From an uncultured Lachnospiraceae bacterium (GTDB lineage: Bacteria; Bacillota; Clostridia; Lachnospirales; Lachnospiraceae): a stretch of 64,000 nucleotides of DNA. Made by a program: the position numbers and the translations under genes. Below are positions 62,679-64,000 of the stretch, one piece after another; position 1 is the stretch's first letter; each line of letters starts with the position of its first letter. The stretch spans positions 62,001-126,000 of the forward strand of contig CAJUED010000001.1 of NCBI GenBank assembly GCA_910585075.1. The letters run 5' to 3'. The notes below the pieces were generated by a model. It was not told the origin of the DNA. It did no database searches and saw only the letters and a program-made list of their open reading frames with translations.

Positions 62679-64000
62679 TTAGTAAGGGCTATTTGCAGCT
62701 ATACATATACTATGCAGACAAAGCGATAAATCCCTGGAATCAGCCGCGATTCCCAAGGACTCCGGAGAAACTGCATCTGGAAACTCAAAGTTCAGTTTCA
62801 AAGTACCATCTACGATATATTTTCCAGGAATGGGAATACGCTTTTCCAATGGTTCTGAGGCAATAAAATCCGCGATTACATTTTCATTGGCATATATTTT
62901 TACTTTCTGTTCTTGTATACAAGAACCATATTCTAAAATTAGTGTTAAATCATCATACTCGCCGTCTAATTCAAAATACATTTCAGCACTGTTTCCTGCC
63001 CATGTATGCGTCACTTCGTTTGCATAAAGTCCCGAAATGCAATATGCATTTGCAGTAGCATCTCTGGCAAATGATAATTTTGTGCCAACTTTATATTTGT
63101 AGGATATCAGCTGTTCATTAGAAAAAATATCTCCGGACAATTGAAGGTTGGCGGCATTGTAGGCATCTCCCTGAGTTACATATTCGGAAATATTTACTTG
63201 ATTATTATCCTCAGAAGCTATATAAAAGTATCTTTCTCCCTGGCAAACGTAATCTTCTTCAATATCTAAATCTGTCCCCGTCAATGAGTCAGTAAACATA
63301 TTGGGGATATCTTTATAGGAAAGCGGTATTTCCGACTGTTGAAATTTTTGCTGGACGCCTCTCAATTTTACCAAAAATAAAGGATTTTGTTCATAATCCC
63401 TGGAACCATGATCGGACATAATAAAAATTGTAGAGTTCTCATATGCATTTATCTCTTTTAATTGGTGGATAAACTCATAAATTATTTTTAGTGCCCCCAT
63501 AGCTTGTTGCTGTTCAGTTACCTGTTCGCCACTAATTCTTTCGCAATTTTCATCCATGATATAAGGCGGGTGCGCACCATCCAAATGATAAAATCGAAAC
63601 ACGTCCTTCTCTATTGAAGAATGTATATTTTCCGTAAGTATTTTATTATAAAATGCACTGTCATTAAAAGTATAAGGAATATATTCTCCGGTATTATCTT
63701 TCCATTTTTCAAAATCTTCGCTGTACATCCAGAAATAATGTTTAAGGGCATGTGGCATATAGCGAAACGCTGTTAGTTGCAAGAAATCTTTAGTTAACCC
63801 CCAGGCAGATACAGAATGTACAGTTCCATTTACGATATTTTCAATAGCTTTTGTTTGGTTGAGATCTATATAACCATTGCTTGTATAGAGACGGGCATCA
63901 TAGTGTTCTGTTCTTAGTTCTTCAAATAGAGGAGAAGAAGAAAAGCTTTTATTTAAATATTCCCAATACGTTTTACTACCAGTATTAGTTTGCCCTGTTA
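62679..64000 (-). CDS. Sulfatase/alkaline phosphatase superfamily protein (membrane phosphoglycerol-transferase-like), 5' end outside the window
   Basis: The frame is open from 64000 to the stop at 62679 and is not limited to the last TTG. Visible motifs are the metal-binding FYHLDGAHPPYIMDEN and TIFIMSDHGSRDYEQNP of the sulfatase superfamily. The N-terminal metal and nucleophile region lies outside. About 170 C-terminal residues form a beta-rich domain (SAEMYFELDGEYDDLTLILE). Related proteins add phosphoglycerol or phosphoethanolamine to surface polymers, fitting the locus. A partial copy of its tail follows downstream. Confidence 0.75.
   Translation of the reverse strand, partial: TGQTNTGSKTYWEYLNKSFSSSPLFEELRTEHYDARLYTSNGYIDLNQTKAIENIVNGTVHSVSAWGLTKDFLQLTAFRYMPHALKHYFWMYSEDFEKWKDNTGEYIPYTFNDSAFYNKILTENIHSSIEKDVFRFYHLDGAHPPYIMDENCERISGEQVTEQQQAMGALKIIYEFIHQLKEINAYENSTIFIMSDHGSRDYEQNPLFLVKLRGVQQKFQQSEIPLSYKDIPNMFTDSLTGTDLDIEEDYVCQGERYFYIASEDNNQVNISEYVTQGDAYNAANLQLSGDIFSNEQLISYKYKVGTKLSFARDATANAYCISGLYANEVTHTWAGNSAEMYFELDGEYDDLTLILEYGSCIQEQKVKIYANENVIADFIASEPLEKRIPIPGKYIVDGTLKLNFEFPDAVSPESLGIAADSRDLSLCLHSICIAANSPY

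Noticed and set aside
1..64000. CRISPR arrays, tRNA and rRNA genes
   Set aside because: No regularly spaced direct repeats, and no cloverleaf or rRNA sequence was recognised on reading the window.

Overview
The window is AT-rich DNA with strong AGGAGG-type ribosome binding sites, ATGA gene overlaps and TagF-, TagG/H-, LicD- and DltB-type genes. This fits a Gram-positive Clostridia genome, probably Lachnospiraceae (inference; no rRNA or taxonomic marker is present). Almost everything encodes the making, modification or export of a surface polysaccharide or teichoic-acid-like polymer.

Layout. (1) 1-9033, minus strand: a membrane protein broken at a G8 tract, then an acyl-modification module of SGNH protein, MBOAT acyltransferase, acyl carrier protein, MaoC-like protein, split transketolase, aldo/keto reductase and FkbH-like HAD-IIIC protein. 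(2) 9147-14406: an acyltransferase-3 protein, polytopic glycosyltransferase-like membrane proteins (one truncated), a plus-strand GT2 and its terminator. (3) 14520-34173, minus: a Wzm/Wzt-type ABC exporter, a LicD protein, a 1185-residue HAD/methyltransferase-like protein, GT2, GT4 and GT4-cytidylyltransferase enzymes, and two DUF1796 proteins. (4) 34587-45084, minus: methyltransferases, a NeuA-phosphatase fusion, NeuB, two MptE/Maf-like proteins, a radical SAM enzyme and a GT2. (5) 45549-51503, minus: a second radical SAM enzyme, a HAD protein, an SDR plus IspD-like pair (CDP-ribitol type) and a TagF-like transferase. (6) 51684-52533: a small tyrosine recombinase between two inverted 29-bp sites. 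(7) 52722-60634, plus: LicD, a CTP:glycerol-3-phosphate cytidylyltransferase-like protein, PdxA and a TupA-like protein, then an inverted second copy of the GT2/radical SAM/MptE block. (8) 60799-64000: an IS5-like element with a group II intron-like insert, an IS66 remnant and a sulfatase-family gene running off the window.

The most striking feature is the switch at 51684-52533. The FimB-like recombinase gene lies between sites that match at 27 of 29 positions in inverted orientation. A good sigma-70-type promoter (TTGAAT-17-TATATT) sits just inside the right-hand site and points out into the LicD operon. Inversion would turn it toward the leftward TagF/CDP-ribitol operon. The leaders on the two sides are homologous. 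The simplest reading is a flip-flop selecting between two alternative glycan operons. Their tails (41-45 kb and 56-60 kb) are inverted duplicates that could also recombine.

A second layer of variation is suggested by five G tracts of 8-10 in coding strands of the leftward genes. Three are in frame and two are out of frame. Many of the enzymes also carry an appended Rossmann-like domain of the form (Y/W)GxGxxGK, at either end of otherwise unrelated catalytic domains. Functions are read from recognisable motifs without database searches.
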